In this document: piece by piece, positions 1-8,200 of the stretch
How positions within the stretch are numbered: the first letter of the stretch is position 1
How the letters are laid out: every line of letters begins with the position of its first letter
From: Amycolatopsis sp. DSM 110486
GTDB lineage: Bacteria; Actinomycetota; Actinomycetes; Mycobacteriales; Pseudonocardiaceae
DNA: 64,000 nucleotides
Reading direction: 5' to 3'
NCBI RefSeq assembly: GCF_019468465.1
Contig: NZ_CP080519.1
Location: 9,541,001 to 9,605,000, forward strand
The notes under the pieces: model-generated
The model's database searches: none
The model's input: only the letters and a program-made list of their open reading frames with translations
What the model was told of the DNA's origin: nothing
Made by a program: the position numbers and the translations under genes

Positions 1-321
1 GTGCACGGCCGCGGAGAGCCGGTCTTTCGCGACGATGCGCGTTGGGCGGAGCTGATGGGGCACTTCCCAGACATCGACCCGATCCTGCACGGCCTGCGCG
101 CGATCATTGTCGTGACCGCCGAGAAGATCCGCGACACCTGCGGGTACGCGGTCCCGTTCATGACCTATGACGAGGACCGGCCGCTGCACGCGTCGCGCTT
201 CGCGCGCGAGTCCGATGAGTCCCTCGACGTGTACTTCCAGAAGAAGGAGTACATCGCGACCAGCATCGACGGCCTGCCGGGGTTGCCGCTGCGGCTGCCA
301 CCGCTTCCGCGCGCTGAATAG
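1..321 (+). CDS. PPOX-class flavin-dependent protein, 3' end only
   Basis: The 106 visible residues match the C-terminal part of pyridoxamine 5'-phosphate oxidase-related proteins of actinobacteria, including the stretch IIVVTAEKIRDTCGYAVPF and an N-D/E-x-x-S-L-D-x-Y-F-x-K-K-E ending. Family members are about 200 residues long and bind FMN or F420 in a split beta-barrel, so about half the protein lies before the window. The frame is open from base 1, so the GTG there is probably an internal Val rather than the start. No partner gene is visible on this side. Function beyond flavin-dependent redox chemistry cannot be assigned. Confidence 0.7.
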   Translation: MHGRGEPVFRDDARWAELMGHFPDIDPILHGLRAIIVVTAEKIRDTCGYAVPFMTYDEDRPLHASRFARESDESLDVYFQKKEYIATSIDGLPGLPLRLPPLPRAE

Positions 322-458
322 GACCCCGGCCGCTGGGCGGACACCACAGCGAGTCTGTCCGGACGGAAGTCATGCCTCCAGAGTCTCCTCCCGTTCGACC
401 AGGTGGCCGCGCTCGAAGCGGGCGCCGGCGCGGAGGAGCGCCACGAGACGGGGTGCGT

Positions 459-776
459 TCACCGCACGCCAGCGGGGCCGTACGTTCGCCGACTCCAAGC
501 GTTCGCCGCTGCCGCAGGGTCGTCTGCTGCAGCTATCGTTTCGACGTACGAGGGAGTCGCCGCCGCTCGGAGCCTGTTCTCCTTGGTGTATCCCAGGACC
601 ACACACCACAGCTGCTGACCGGTCGCCGGCCACGGTTCGCCAGGCTTGTCCGTGATGTGTGAGCTGTCCACATAACCGCTTTCACCGTCGTGGGACTCGA
701 CCAGGAGACCGTAGTGTGCGTGACCGATAATCGAACAGTGGACGATGTCGTATCGACGGCGTGCCGGTGACTCCAT
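459..776 (-). CDS. small S1-like (OB-fold) protein
   Basis: A 105-residue protein starting at an ATG preceded by a strong AGGAGG ribosome binding site 4 bases upstream. Residues 8-65 resemble an S1-type RNA-binding fold: IVHCSIIGHAHYGLLVE, then GYVDSSHI, then a strand ending in LWCVVLGYTKENRLR. Short stand-alone proteins of this kind occur widely in actinomycetes, often annotated as hypothetical or as immunity-type proteins, and their role is not established. It stands alone, opposite in strand to the PPOX gene. RNA binding is an inference from the fold pattern only. Confidence 0.6.
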   Translation of the reverse strand: MESPARRRYDIVHCSIIGHAHYGLLVESHDGESGYVDSSHITDKPGEPWPATGQQLWCVVLGYTKENRLRAAATPSYVETIAAADDPAAAANAWSRRTYGPAGVR

Positions 777-1150
777 GGGACCTCCTACAACGTCTTCGTC
801 TGTGGCTTACTTGCTGTTCATCCGCTCGTGGTGGCCGCATACGCGGTGGCGGGTGTTCGGTCGGCGCACCGACCGTACGATGCACCACGGCAAGGCCCGT
901 ACCCCTCAGGTCACGCTCGGCGTCCCAGCGGCGCGAGCTCTAGTGTGCCACTCAGCTCGTGGACGCCACGCCTTTCTCCGAACGGGTCACGATCTATTTC
1001 CGGTCCACGCAACGGCCTCTGGGAGCAGCCTCTTCTCCACCGCGAACTCTCGCCCATCGCTGAAGCGTTACGGGCGTGGACCAGACGTGGACCACCACAC
1101 CCGCGACAGGTGCGAAACACGCAAGTCGAGGAGACTCACCTGAGCGCCTG
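777..1150. other. 374-base stretch with no recognised gene
   Basis: Frames on both strands are open over parts of this interval but encode Arg/Ser/Pro-rich low-quality sequence with no recognisable family and no convincing ribosome binding site. It separates the S1-like gene from the first tRNA-Pro fragment and may be the flank of a former integrative element. Confidence 0.5.
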
Positions 1151-1231
1151 CGTCGCTGTTTTCGCAGGTCACGCGTGATGCGAAATCCTGGGGGTCAAGG
1201 GGTCGCAGGTTCGAATCCTGTCAGCCCGACC
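1151..1231 (+). repeat. att scar 1: upstream arm plus 3' half of tRNA-Pro(GGG)
   Basis: Positions 1188-1231 carry the anticodon loop (CTGGGGG, anticodon GGG), the 3' anticodon stem, the T arm with GGTTCGAATCC, and the 3' acceptor strand CAGCCCGACC of a tRNA-Pro. The 5' half (D arm, 5' acceptor) is absent, so this is not a tRNA gene. Positions 1152-1170 form a second conserved arm that is repeated at 10434-10452. The pattern is that of an attachment site of a tyrosine-integrase element that recombines in the anticodon loop and regenerates the 3' end of the tRNA gene at each integration. Confidence 0.85.
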
Positions 1232-1236
1232 GGAAC

Positions 1237-1281
1237 AAAAGGGACGCTTGAGCGGCAACATCGCAGCTCAAGCGTCCCTTT
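1237..1281 (+). terminator. Rho-independent terminator after att scar 1
   Basis: A 15-base perfect stem (AAAGGGACGCTTGAG paired with CTCAAGCGTCCCTTT) with a 14-base loop sits directly after the tRNA-Pro 3' half. Its position matches the terminator of the original tRNA transcript that was carried along with the att core. The stem is nearly symmetrical and could work on both strands. Confidence 0.8.
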
Positions 1282-1353
1282 CGCGTTCAGGGGTCATCAC
1301 GGTCATGATCCCCGCTGGGGACCCTTTGGAGACATGCCTGACTAACTGCCTGA

Positions 1354-1470
1354 CTACGGTTCCCGGACCCTTCGGCCCACGATGCCGTCCATCGCCGTTT
1401 CGGCCTCGACCATCACCGGCCGAATCTGGTGCCGGTAGACGCGCTCGGTCACTAACTCGGGGGCAGCCCA
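1354..1470 (-). pseudogene. C-terminal remnant of a tyrosine integrase
   Basis: The last ~35 codons before the stop at 1354 read VTERVYRHQIRPVMVEAETA and MDGIV, which is the typical C-terminal tail (Tyr nucleophile in VYRHQ-x-RPV) of actinomycete phage and ICE integrases. Upstream in the same frame the sequence has no integrase character. Its place, reading toward the att scar at 1188-1231, is where the int gene of an integrative element normally ends. It therefore supports the att assignment. Non-functional. Confidence 0.65.
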
Positions 1471-1497
1471 CCCCCATTGGTCTCGTCGGTGCCCTGG

Positions 1498-2256
1498 ATG
1501 ATCTGCCCTGTGACCGCACATGCCTGGCTCAACAGCAGCGACCAGCTCACCCCCGGCAAGGAGCTCTACAGCTCCGACCGGACGTTCAAGTGGTGGGACT
1601 ACACCCCCAGCCATGGCCAGCTGCTGCTGCGCAGCGAGGGCGGCACTGACCGGACGCGCGTCGACGTGCTCTTCAAGCCCGTCGACGTGATCAAGGTCCG
1701 CAGCCACTACCAGAGGCTTCAGATCCGCTGCGCCACCCCCGCCGAGCAGACCCAGATCCAGGCTGAGACCCCCGAAGTCACCTACCGAGACCCTGCGGAC
1801 AACAAATTCGGCCAGGGACACCACTATTTCGTCCTGCAGCCAGCAGGCGGCGGAGTCGACTACATCGTCGCCCGGGCCGTCGGCTGGCACGAGGACCGCG
1901 ACCTCGGCGAGCCCAGCTACTTCGCCGACCCCTCCGGCGGCAGCGCCCCATGGTCGCCTCCAGCCAAACCCCGGTGGGCGCAAACCGCGCTCAACGGCGT
2001 AGCCGGCGGGCTCGGCAGTCCCATGGCCACGATCGACGAACTCGTCGACGCCATCCGCACCACCGGCGACCTCCCCACCGAGGACCGCTCCCGCTACCGC
2101 TACATCTACGTCCTCACTATGGGCACGCGGGACGGAGACACCAATGCCATTGGGGCGTTCCTCACTCACGACGAAGCTGAACGGCGACTGCAGCAACTGG
2201 CCGGTCGCCACGCCAACTTCACCTGCACCATCAACGCGATCCCCATCGGAATCTGA
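1498..2256 (+). CDS. hypothetical protein of the integrated region
   Basis: A 252-residue reading frame with ordinary globular composition (Trp, Tyr and His well represented), in contrast to the Arg/Pro-rich shadow frames around it. The N-terminal part has a WWDYTPSHGQLLLR-like segment; residues 85-150 contain DPADNKFGQGHHYFVLQPAG; the C-terminal third (YIYVLTMGTRDGDTNAIGAF) may be a separate small domain. I recognise no family. ATG 1498 is chosen, but TTG 1477 and GTG 1489 are also in frame and no clear ribosome binding site decides. It is convergent with the DUF5131 remnant. Possibly cargo of the element. Confidence 0.5.
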   Translation: MICPVTAHAWLNSSDQLTPGKELYSSDRTFKWWDYTPSHGQLLLRSEGGTDRTRVDVLFKPVDVIKVRSHYQRLQIRCATPAEQTQIQAETPEVTYRDPADNKFGQGHHYFVLQPAGGGVDYIVARAVGWHEDRDLGEPSYFADPSGGSAPWSPPAKPRWAQTALNGVAGGLGSPMATIDELVDAIRTTGDLPTEDRSRYRYIYVLTMGTRDGDTNAIGAFLTHDEAERRLQQLAGRHANFTCTINAIPIGI

Positions 2257-2284
2257 CATCCTTGCGGACGATCCCCAGTTAGCG

Positions 2285-2541
2285 CAGAGAAGCTTGAACA
2301 GGAACCGCACAGTCGCCCAGTCGCACTGGTTGCGCAGGGACCGTGCCCATTCCGGGTGCAGTGGCTGGGTTCCGGGGCCCGACTCGCCACCGGCCACGAC
2401 CCAGTAGTGCCCGAGGGTGCCGCGCCGGCGTTCGGCGAACGGCTTGGCGTAGCAGTGGTCGCAGCCCTCGGAGACCTCGGTGCACCCGGTGACGGGATCC
2501 CAGGTCGCGTCGGTCCACTCGATCGTGGTGGTGGCGCTCAT
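2285..2541 (-). pseudogene. DUF5131 (phage Gp37/Gp68) gene with the middle deleted
   Basis: The N-terminus (MSATTTIEWTDATWDPVTGC, then EVSEGCDHCYAKPFAERR) is a clear DUF5131/Gp37-Gp68 start, including the CDHCYA cysteine motif related to radical-SAM-like proteins. It is then joined directly to a C-terminal segment (VAGGESGPGTQPLHPEWARS, LRNQC), omitting roughly 150 residues that should lie between. The start codon follows the ribosome-binding stretch also found before the small gene at 3523. DUF5131 genes are common in actinomycete phages and integrative elements. The deletion makes function unlikely. Confidence 0.75.
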
Positions 2542-2559
2542 CAGGCGGCGCTCCTTCCG
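2539..2559. repeat. 21-base direct repeat, copy 1 (translation start block)
   Basis: The 21 bases from the start codon of the DUF5131 remnant through its ribosome binding site are identical to 3521-3541, which covers the end of the primase-polymerase remnant and the start of the small gene there. It reads GGAGCGCCGCCTGATG on the minus strand, a TGATG stop/start junction. Confidence 0.85.
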
Positions 2560-2579
2560 TCCGCGGTGTGGTTCTACAG

Positions 2580-2757
2580 CGGCAGTTGCTCTGCGCGGGT
2601 GCGGTGGTGGGGACCAGGCGAGCGAGTCGGCCGAGTCGATGTAGGCGTGATGCTTGAGCGGACCGAGTGTTTTGAATCCGAACCCGTGGATCCGTTGGAC
2701 GCCGTGGCGCCGCACGGCGCGCAGGATCTCTCCCGCGAGCGTGGTGTCCTCAGCTGG
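2580..2757 (-). pseudogene. fragment of a TGT/DpdA-like protein
   Basis: About 50 codons read TTLAGEILRAVRRHGVQRIH, then GFGFKTLGPLKHHAYIDSAD and SLAWS. The HGFG..K..L and SADSLAWS pieces match the queuine tRNA-ribosyltransferase-like (DUF7221/DpdA-related) proteins that occur in actinomycete phages and integrative elements, where relatives act in 7-deazaguanine DNA modification. Sequence on both sides degenerates and no start is present. It lies just upstream of the DUF5131 remnant in the same frame. Assignment is from memory of the motif, so moderately certain. Confidence 0.5.
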
Positions 2758-2771
2758 CTGAATGCGCCGTT

Positions 2772-2795
2772 CCCCAGAACCTGGTGTCTCATGAG
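2772..2795. repeat. 24-base direct repeat, copy A
   Basis: This block matches 3366-3389 at 21 of 24 positions. Together the copies flank the orphan gene at 2814-3356. Copy A overlaps a perfect 14-base palindrome, TGTCTCATGAGACA, at 2785-2798; copy B has a decayed version. The arrangement could mark the ends of an inserted unit or the scar of a recombination. Confidence 0.7.
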
Positions 2796-2813
2796 ACATC
2801 TGAATCGCGGTGG

Positions 2814-3356
2814 ATGACACAGCTGGGGGAAGTCGTTGCGGTTCCTGGTTGGTATGGGAGTGTTGACCGCGAGCCGCATGAGCAGGCACCCGTAGGCTGC
2901 ACGTCCGAGTCTTTGCGGCGGAATCAGCACTTGCGTGGGGTCGTCCTGCTGCCCGATGGGACGCCGATTGTGTGTGGTGTTGTTGCCATCCGCGAAGACA
3001 GCGGGATCGACTGGCTGGACTTCTATCTGCCGCTGGGCGCGTTGGGACGCGCTGATCCACGAGTGGGTGCATTCCCATACCCGTCCGAAGGCGAGGGTGC
3101 GCTGGCGCACTTGGCCTGGCGGCGGCCCATTGACGACTGGCTTGCCGAAATCGGCAGGCAGTTGTACTCCCGTGTTGGCTACTCGCTCGGGCTGATCGTC
3201 CATGCGGTGTCCGGCCAGGTTTATGCTGCCGATCTTGCCGAGGAACCACCCGAGCAACGCGGCATTGGCTACCTCATTCCAACCCACGGCAAACTCCGCT
3301 ACTGGCCGGCCACCAGTCAGTCGATCATGCCCGCTCGTGCCCGCCGGACCGGTTGA
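2814..3356 (+). CDS. orphan hypothetical protein flanked by direct repeats
   Basis: A 180-residue frame with globular composition: segments such as DSGIDWLDFYLPLGALGRAD, RRPIDDWLAEIGRQLYSR and VGYSLGLIVHAVSG suggest an alpha/beta fold. I recognise no family, and no transposase or nuclease motif is visible. ATG 2814 is chosen; a GTG at 2784 is in frame but lies inside repeat copy A. The gene runs against the surrounding minus-strand remnants and sits between the direct repeats at 2772 and 3366, as if inserted into an older operon. The 3' end overlaps the tail of the small gene on the other strand by 40 bases. Confidence 0.5.
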   Translation: MTQLGEVVAVPGWYGSVDREPHEQAPVGCTSESLRRNQHLRGVVLLPDGTPIVCGVVAIREDSGIDWLDFYLPLGALGRADPRVGAFPYPSEGEGALAHLAWRRPIDDWLAEIGRQLYSRVGYSLGLIVHAVSGQVYAADLAEEPPEQRGIGYLIPTHGKLRYWPATSQSIMPARARRTG

Positions 3357-3523
3357 CTTGCCGGGCCCCAGAACTCGGTGTCTCGTGAGTTGTCGCTGCG
3401 GGGGCGGCTCGGCCGTACTCGGCAGGCTGTCTGGGTGGAGTCCTCGGCGGTGAGCTCGTCGTTGCGGCCGTGGTGAAACAGGTCGATGTGTCCGCAGTGG
3501 CAGCGGTGCACGATGAGGGCCAT
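3317..3523 (-). pseudogene. small zinc-ribbon-like gene with replaced 3' end
   Basis: The 68-residue product begins MALIVHRCHCGHIDLFHHGR, a Cys/His-rich start typical of small element-borne proteins, and its ATG overlaps the stop of the primase-polymerase remnant (TGATG), so the two were translationally coupled. After about residue 25 the sequence loses character and crosses repeat copy B (3366-3389) into DNA that overlaps the neighbouring gene, so the original C-terminus has probably been lost. Function unknown; metal binding is only a guess from the Cys/His pattern. Confidence 0.45.
3366..3389. repeat. 24-base direct repeat, copy B
   Basis: Partner of 2772-2795 (21 of 24 identical), lying just beyond the stop codon of the orphan gene. 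See copy A. Confidence 0.7.
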
Positions 3524-3541
3524 CAGGCGGCGCTCCTTCCG
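3521..3541. repeat. 21-base direct repeat, copy 2 (translation start block)
   Basis: Identical to 2539-2559. Here it spans the last codons and stop of the primase-polymerase remnant and the ATG of the small gene. Confidence 0.85.
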
Positions 3542-3995
3542 AGATTGCGGCGAGGGTTGGCTTTTCCGGCTGCCAGCGCGGTCGTGATCACGCCGTGGGG
3601 GCCGAGGTCTTTGGCGGCCGACTTGTCGTCACCCCAGGCGGCCCAGGCGTTCTCGAGTGCGGCGAGCGCGTCGGGTTCGGGCGGGGCGTGGGCGCCGACG
3701 AGTTGGCCGAGGGCATAGGCCGAGCGGGACAGGGTGTCGCGCCGGGGGCGCCGGGGGCGCCGGTCTCGGCTGCGATGGCGGCTGCGACGTAGGCCGACGT
3801 CCGCCCGCCGACCCCGCCTACTGTGGAGGTGGGCGGGGTGGCGCGGGCCGGGGCGACGGTGGCGCGTTCGGTGCAGACCTGGACCAGCCAGGCGGGCAGC
3901 TCGACCGGGTCGGTGTCGTCGGTGACCCGGTAGACGCCGTGGTCGGTGGCCGAGCCGGGGGCGGCGACGTAGCCGCCACCCGCGCGGGTGTCTGG
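3523..3995 (-). pseudogene. bifunctional DNA primase/polymerase, frameshifted C-terminal part
   Basis: In one frame the sequence reads TRAGGGYVAAPGSATDHGVY, RVTDDTDPVELPAWLVQ and GGRTSAYVAAAIAAE, the second half of the prim-pol domain used for replication by actinomycete integrative elements. After about 3770 the match continues in another frame as RDTLSRSAYALGQLVGA, LEAAWAAW-like sequence and a stop at 3523. The N-terminal catalytic part is absent. The frameshift and truncation show that it is dead. It was followed by the coupled small gene at 3523. Confidence 0.65.
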
Positions 3996-4000
3996 GGGGT

Positions 4001-4330
4001 GATCCTGGCCGGGTTCCGGTCTACGAGCCTGTCGCGATACGCCTGCTCCGTCACGCGGACCAACATCGCCAGGCTGTTCTGGATCACTGACTTGGTGCAC
4101 CCGTCCGCGATCCAGCTCATCGCAGCACGATCAACCGCGCCGTACGTCACCATCCGAACGGGAATGTGGCCGAGCGTGGGTTTCACTCGCTCGCGCCAGC
4201 CCGCCGGATACGGGTCGGTCGTCTTCGCGGCTAATCCACGCAGCGCAGGCGAAAGGTTGAGGTCGCCGTATGAACCGAGCGGCAACGCGGCGGCGTCCGG
4301 GTCGACCCCGCCGGCGTCGAGCTTTCGCAT
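4001..4330 (-). pseudogene. tyrosine integrase, N-terminal fragment
   Basis: About 110 codons (LALRG-like SPALRGLAAKTTDPYPAGWR, VKPTLGHIPVRMVTYGAVDR, IADGCTKSVIQNSLAMLVRV, then DRLVDRNPA) correspond to the core-binding SAM-like domain that precedes the catalytic domain of actinomycete integrases. The catalytic part is missing; at about 4000 the sequence switches to the primase-polymerase remnant. The junction therefore fuses two genes that would normally lie at different places in an integrative element. Confidence 0.65.
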
Positions 4331-4399
4331 CTCGTCGCACCAGTCTTCCGCCTCCTCTCGGGAGGCTTCCGAGCGCGACAGCGATCGGCGCTTCTTCGT

Positions 4400-5020
4400 G
4401 GCCGGTCTGTCCAGCTAACGCGCGCCCGGAACGGGGTAGCTCGATCCTCGTTGCGGGCGTCCGGGTCGTCCGGCACCGGTCCGAACGCGTCCATGGCCCA
4501 CTGCTGCGGTTCCTCGGCCACGCACTCGCCGAGTTCCCGGCGGCGCTGGTCGGCGGTGTCGGCCAGCGGCGCAGGTAGGTCGTCCACTGCGCGTCGTCGA
4601 CCGTCAGCAGCCGGTCGGCGTAGGAATCGCCGACCGGTTCCAGGCTCGCGTTTCCGGTGATGCGGTGGTGGAGCACGTTCGACATCTGCCGCACCCCAGA
4701 CAGTGACTCCGTCGCGATCGCTGCGGCGAAGACCTGGCGCGGGTCGTGCCCCGCCAGCTCCGCCCGGCGCAGCAAACGCGCCAACGTGGGCGCCCCGTCC
4801 TCGGCGGCGATCCGGGCGCGCTGGTTCTCCGTCAGCGTCCCGGATCCCACCAGGTCGCCCAGCCACCGCGCAGCGCGGCCCGCGGTCGCCAGCTCGGTGG
4901 CGTCGGCGAGCAGTTCCCGGCGTGCGGATCGCCTCGTTGTCGGCGGCGGCCTCCGTCGCCTCCGCCAGCCCCGAACGCTGCAGCCCAGCGCCCTGGAACG
5001 CGCCCGCCAGCACCGCGGCC
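4400..5020 (-). pseudogene. MobF/TrwC-type relaxase, frameshifted C-terminal part
   Basis: Pieces in three frames line up with the C-terminal region of conjugative relaxases of actinomycete elements: LAGAFQGAGLQRSGLAEATE, then RARIAAEDGAPTLARLLRRA, ELAGHDPRQVFAAAIATESL, VLHHRITGN, DSYADRL, and finally ELGECVAEEPQQWAMDAFGP, VPDDPDAR. At least two frameshifts (near 4920 and 4565) separate them and the N-terminal relaxase and helicase domains are absent. It shows that one ancestor was a conjugative integrative element. Confidence 0.65.
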
Positions 5021-5242
5021 GGACCCTTGCTGTCAAGACGCGCTTGATTTCGGAAACCCTCGGAGTTTCACGCTGGGTGAGCTCGTTACCGAAATTTGGT
5101 TCCGTCCGGTATTCGGGATACGGCGGAATCGGGGAACTCCGAAAGAGCGACGAACGAGAAATCGATTCACCTTCGTGCGAGGGGTCGAAATCGGGCCGGA
5201 ACAGGTGTAGGCAGGAGTCGCGGTGGGTCGTGGAGGTGTCGG

Positions 5243-8200
5243 ATGGACACTGGTGGGCTGCCGGGGCGGGGTTCGTCCGCGCAGGTTGCCGTGCTGAGCG
5301 AGACCGGGCGCACGCGCGTCTGCCGGGTGTCCCTCGGGAATCAGACCGTGGTGTGCAAGCAGCCGCTGGGCCCGGACGCACCCGAGCGGCTGCGGCACGA
5401 GCGCGCGATGCTGGAACGGCTTCGCGGGGTTTCGAATGTCGCGCAGCTGCTGGACGCGCCACGCTATGCGGGGTCGATCGTGCTGGCGGACGCCGGCGGA
5501 AGAAGCCTGGCCGGACGGGCGGAGCCACTTCCCGTCGACGTCCTTCTCGGTGTCGGGCTCGGGGTGGCCCGAGCCGTGGCGGCGATGCACCGGCGCGGGG
5601 TGTTGCACCGCGACATCACCCCCGCGAACATCGTGCTCTCCCCCGACGGCACCCCGTGCCTGCTCGACTTCGAGCTGGCGACCTCCCTCACTGACCCCGC
5701 TCCCCCCTCCCCCGGCCGAAGCGACATCGCCGGGACACTGGCCTACCTCGCGCCCGAGCAAACCGGGCGGACCGGCCGTCCGGTGGATCAACGCAGCGAC
5801 CTCTACGCCGTGGGGGCCACGCTCTACGAGCTGGCGACGGGCGCGCCGCCGTTCGGCTCCGGGGACCCGCTGCGCCTGGTCCACGGCCACCTGGCCCGGG
5901 TGCCGGCACCCCCGGTCGAGGTGAACCCGGCCCTGCCGGCCCCACTGTCCGAGATCATCCTGCACCTGCTGGAAAAGGAGCCGGACAACCGCTACCAGAC
6001 CGCGGAGGGTGTCATCCACGACCTGGAACGGTTGCGCGACGCCCGGGCCGGGCGCGCCACGGAACCGATCCGGATCGGGCACCACGACTTCCCGCGCCGG
6101 CCCGTCGCCCCGGCACGGCTGGTGGGGCGCGATACCGAGGTAGCCGCGTTGCAGGCGGCGTTCGAGGACGCGCTGGCGGGCCGGTGCCGGGGAGTGCTGA
6201 TCGGCGGCGCGGCCGGAGTCGGCAAAACGGCGCTGGTCCACGAGCTACGGCCGGCGGTCACCAGCCGGGGCGGCTGGTTCCTGGCCGGCAAGTTCGACCA
6301 GTACCGGCGCGACCTTGAATTCGACGGGGTGTTCCAGGCGTCCCGCTCGCTGGGCCGGCTGCTGCTGGCCCAGCCGGAGAGCGAGCTGGCCCAGCTCCGG
6401 CAACGGATCACCGACGCGGTCGGCCCGAACGCGGGCCTGCTGACCGCGGTCGTGCCGGAGTTCGCCGCCCTGCTGGCCGTGCCGCCCGACCCCGGCGATC
6501 TGCTCACCGCGCAAGTGCGCGCGCAGCACAACGGCGTTCGCATCCTGCGCGCGGTCACCTCACCGGACCGGCCGGTGGTGCTGTTCCTCGACGACCTGCA
6601 ATGGGCCGGCCCCGGCCCACTCGGCTTCGTCGACCTCCTGCTCGATACCGACCCGATCCCCGGCCTGTTGCTGGTGGGCGTGCATCGGGACGACGGGAAC
6701 TCGGCACAGCCACCGACGCTGTCGCGATCACGCGACCGGGTCGGCGTGCGGTACCTGCAGCTGGAGAACCTGCCCACCCCAAGCCTGATCGCCCTGGTCG
6801 CCGACATGCTGCACGCCGACGCGGCCGCGGCGGCGGGCCTGGTCGAGGTGATCGCGCCACGCACCCACGGCAACCCCTACGAAACCGTGCAGCTGCTCAC
6901 CGCGCTGGCTCACCACGGCGTCCTCACCGCGACCTCCGCGGGATGGCAGTGGGACCCCGCAGCGGTGCGCGCCCACCTCGGCCCGGCGGAGGGCGGCGAC
7001 CTGCTGACGTCGCGGATCCAAGCCCTGCCGCCACCGTCGCGGCAGCTGGTGGAGGCGATGGCCTGCGTGGGTGGGCGAGTCGAGACAGATGTGCTGCAGA
7101 CCGCCACCGGCGAGCCGGCGGACGTGGTGGCACAGCGCCTGACCCCGCCGGCCGATGAGGGTCTCCTCGTGCTGGAGCACGGCGCCGTGCGGTTCCGCCA
7201 CGACCGCATCCGCGAGGCCATCCTGGGCGGGCTCAGTCCCGAGCGGCGAAGCGCCTTGCAACTGGCCATGGCACGACGGCTCGCCGGAGCACATGGCCTG
7301 TTCGCGGTCGCCGCCGAGCAGTACCTGCCGGTGCTCGACGCGGTCGAGGACCTCGCGGAGCGGCGAGAGATGACCGAGCTGCTCCAGCGCGCGGCCGGCC
7401 AGGCCGCGCTGATCGGCGATCACACGCTGGTGAACGCGCTCCTGGTGGCCGCGTTGCGGGTGGTCGATCCCGCGGAGACCGCCGTGGCGCTCGAGCTGCG
7501 CACGGCCCGGCAGGCGGCGCTGTTCAGCTTGGGCCGCCTGGTGGAGGCCGACGAGGAGTACCGGGAGATCGAGCGGCTCTGCCCGAGCACACCGGACCGC
7601 GCGGGCGCGACCGCGATTCACGTGCGCAGCCTTAGCTTCCAGGCCCGGTTCGGGGAGGCGATCAGCCTGAGCCTGCAGTCGCTGCGAGAGTGCGGGCTCG
7701 ACGTCCCGTCGGCGGAGCGGCTCCCCGCCGAACTCGACCGGAGGTTCGCCCTCCTGCACCACTGGCTGGAGCACAGCGATCCCGCCGACGACCTGGCCCG
7801 GCCGGACCTCACCGACTCCGTGCTCCTGGCTGCGACCCACGTGCTCGACGCGGCGTTCCTGGCGGCCTACTTCGCCGCCGATTTCGCCTGGGTCGCGTGG
7901 CTCGGGCTGGAAGGCTTGCGGATCTGGATCGAGCACGGCCCCGGCCCCACCGTGCTCGGGCCCGCCGGCGCCGCCGCCTACTGCGCCGTGTCGCAGCGCG
8001 GCGACTACGTCGGCGGATACCGGGCGTCATGGCGGCTCCTGGCGTGGGCCGAGGCCCGCGGCGCCGAGCCCGGCATGTCGCGGGCGCGCCACAGGTCCGC
8101 CCTCTTCAGTTGCTGGCTGGAGCCGATCGAGAACGGAGTCCACGAAGCTCAGCGGGCCCGGGAGGGGCTGATCGCCGAGGGCGACCTGGCGAACGCCGGC

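Noticed and set aside
1151..1231. A complete tRNA-Pro gene at scar 1 (also at 10470 and 11906)
   Set aside because: Only the half from the anticodon loop onward is present; D arm and 5' acceptor strand are absent in all three copies.
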